Source of the DNA: Deltaproteobacteria bacterium
Lineage (GTDB): Bacteria > Desulfobacterota > Desulfuromonadia > Desulfuromonadales > BM103
Length of the DNA: 7,416 nt
Direction: 5' to 3'
NCBI GenBank assembly: GCA_006226895.1
Contig: SBFN01000160.1
Location: 1 to 7,416, forward strand
Part shown: in pieces, positions 6,327 through 7,416 of the stretch
Layout of the letters: the number at the start of each line of letters is the position of its first letter
How positions within the stretch are numbered: the stretch's first letter is position 1
Position numbers and translations under genes: made by a program
Notes under the pieces: model-generated
What the model was told of the DNA's origin: nothing
What the model saw: only the letters and a program-made list of their open reading frames with translations
The model's database searches: none

Positions 6327-7067
6327 ATGAAATTTGACGTCCTGACGATCTTTCCCGACATGCTCGAAGGCCCTTTAGCAGCGAGCATTCTTGGTAAGGC
6401 TGCTGATAAAGGCCTGATCGAGATCAATCTGCACAACTTGCGTGACTGGGCGGAAGGTAAGCACAAGATGACCGACGACACCCCTTATGGAGGTGGTGAC
6501 GGTATGGTCATGAAGGTTGAGCCGGTTGCTGCAGCACTCTCTGAGCTCAGAGAAAAGAGACCGGCTTCGAGGGTTCTGCTCATGTCGCCTCAGGGGAAAA
6601 CCTTTCAGCAAGCTGATGCGGAGCGGTTCAGCCAGGAGGCTGGACTGGTGTTTGTTTGCGGTCGCTACGAAGGTTTTGATGAACGTATAAGGTCGCTGGT
6701 TGACGAAGAAGTCTCTCTGGGTGATTTCGTTCTGACCGGTGGAGAGCTGGCTGCTGCGACCATCCTTGATGCCACAGCACGCCTGCTGCCCGGTGTTCTT
6801 GGTGCTTCCGGTAGTGCCAAGGGAGACAGTTTCAGTGATGGCCTTCTGGAGTATCCCCAATACACGCGGCCGGCTGAGTTCGAGGGCGTGCGTGTGCCGG
6901 AGGTTCTGACGTCGGGTAATCATCAACTGGTTGCCAACTGGCGTCGACGCGAACAATTACGACGCACTCTGGAGCGCCGGCCGGAACTCCTCGAGTCAGC
7001 CCCTCTGAGCAAGGAAGATCTCCTTTACCTTGATGAACTACGCGCTGCAATGGAGCAGGAGCAGTGA
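6327..7067 (+). CDS. trmD: tRNA (guanine-N1-)-methyltransferase TrmD
   Basis: TrmD transfers a methyl group from S-adenosylmethionine to G37 of tRNAs with G36, preventing +1 frameshifts on the ribosome. It is a SPOUT enzyme with a trefoil knot. The ATG at 6327 begins MKFDVLTIFPDMLEG, the family's fixed start; an in-frame TTG at 6231 lies inside rimM and is rejected. Cofactor and knot motifs are present: MSPQGK (S87-G90), VFVCGRYEGFDERI (G112-G116), and SLGDFVLTGGELAA (from residue 130). The catalytic aspartate is in DSFSDGLLEYPQYTRP (Asp171). The length of 246 residues is typical. No strong Shine-Dalgarno sequence is at optimal spacing; GGCGGAG at about 6307-6313 is rather far. It probably relies on coupling to rimM. 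The last codon and stop overlap the next gene's GTG. Confidence 0.97.
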   Translation: MKFDVLTIFPDMLEGPLAASILGKAADKGLIEINLHNLRDWAEGKHKMTDDTPYGGGDGMVMKVEPVAAALSELREKRPASRVLLMSPQGKTFQQADAERFSQEAGLVFVCGRYEGFDERIRSLVDEEVSLGDFVLTGGELAAATILDATARLLPGVLGASGSAKGDSFSDGLLEYPQYTRPAEFEGVRVPEVLTSGNHQLVANWRRREQLRRTLERRPELLESAPLSKEDLLYLDELRAAMEQEQ

Positions 7068-7416
7068 TCTTCAAGCCGATGGCCATCGCCCTGGTCCATC
7101 ACCCTGTTCTCGATCGACGTGGGGATGTGGTCACCTCGGCCGTTACCAACCTCGATATCCATGATCTGGCCCGCCTGGCAACAACCTACAACCTTTCACG
7201 TTATTACCTTGTAACCCCGGCGGCGGAACAACAGTTGCTCGCTTCGCGCATTATTGGCCACTGGCAGAAAGGGGCCGGCGCCAGCTACAACCCGGATCGA
7301 TGTCAGGCTCTCGACTGCCTGCAGGTCGTGAACAGCTTTGATGACGCTCTCGCAGACTGGCGTTCTCTGGTCGGCTCAGAAGGCCTTGCGATGCTGACGG
7401 GTGCCAGTCACCAGGA
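7064..7416 (+). CDS. SPOUT-family RNA methyltransferase (TM1570-like), 3' partial
   Basis: The gene starts with GTG at 7064, overlapping the trmD stop as GTGA, and stays open to the window edge (117 full codons). The protein begins MIFKPMAIALVHHPVLDRRG, followed by DVVTSAVTNLDIHDLARLA and SRYYLVTPAAEQQ. This matches the family of predicted SAM-dependent RNA methyltransferases found next to trmD, such as Thermotoga TM1570, which has the alpha/beta-knot fold. The target RNA is not known to me. GGAG at 7052-7055 is spaced eight bases from the GTG; an alternative ATG at 7079 would remove five residues. The overlap indicates translational coupling with trmD. The knot with its cofactor site would lie in the missing C-terminal part, so activity cannot be judged here. 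In related genomes rplS often follows. Confidence 0.88.
   Translation, partial: MIFKPMAIALVHHPVLDRRGDVVTSAVTNLDIHDLARLATTYNLSRYYLVTPAAEQQLLASRIIGHWQKGAGASYNPDRCQALDCLQVVNSFDDALADWRSLVGSEGLAMLTGASHQ

Noticed and set aside
1..7416. tRNA, rRNA, CRISPR array, insertion sequence or attachment site
   Set aside because: I saw no repeat-spacer pattern, transposase motif, inverted-repeat ends or tRNA-like fold in the gaps, which are all short (under 170 bases).

Overview
The window is a fully plus-strand stretch of bacterial chromosome, roughly 50-55% GC by eye. It carries housekeeping genes: polA (5' end missing), an outer-membrane barrel gene, a small Se/S carrier-like gene, and then the ribosome and secretion cluster ffh, rpsP, khpA, rimM, trmD and a second SPOUT-type RNA methyltransferase (3' end missing). 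The order ffh-rpsP-khpA-rimM-trmD followed by a TM1570-like methyltransferase, plus the Se/S carrier-like gene, suggests a delta-proteobacterium of the Desulfuromonadales (Geobacter, Desulfuromonas or Pelobacter type). That placement is inference from gene order and protein wording, not from a search.

Layout. 1-2185 is the DNA polymerase I gene. 2186-2289 is a short intergenic region with a possible promoter and a strong ribosome binding site. 2290-3216 is a signal-peptide-bearing outer-membrane barrel protein, followed by a clear intrinsic terminator at 3242-3275. An extended -10 promoter at 3314-3322 then precedes the Se/S carrier-like gene (3376-3639). A TTGACA-type promoter at 3677-3704 precedes ffh (3743-5084). 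Next come rpsP (5191-5444), khpA (5505-5738), rimM (about 5783-6319), trmD (6327-7067) and the methyltransferase (7064 to the edge). These are closely packed and probably form one operon serving co-translational targeting, 30S assembly (S16, RimM), RNA binding (KhpA) and tRNA m1G37 methylation (TrmD).

The main anomaly is that three normally essential or highly conserved genes do not read through as given. polA has two frame breaks (near 1463, where about 16 bases appear to be missing, and near 2015-2018, where one A is missing). ffh has one near 3845 (about 8 bases missing) and rpsP one near 5249 (about 7 bases missing). On each side of every break the protein is well conserved, with all catalytic motifs present. 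The simplest reading is short deletion errors in the assembly or reads, not true pseudogenes. The remaining genes look intact.

I found no mobile element, CRISPR array, RNA gene or unknown defence-like system. This is an ordinary core region, and the points worth checking are the frame breaks, some start codons and two possible structured leaders.
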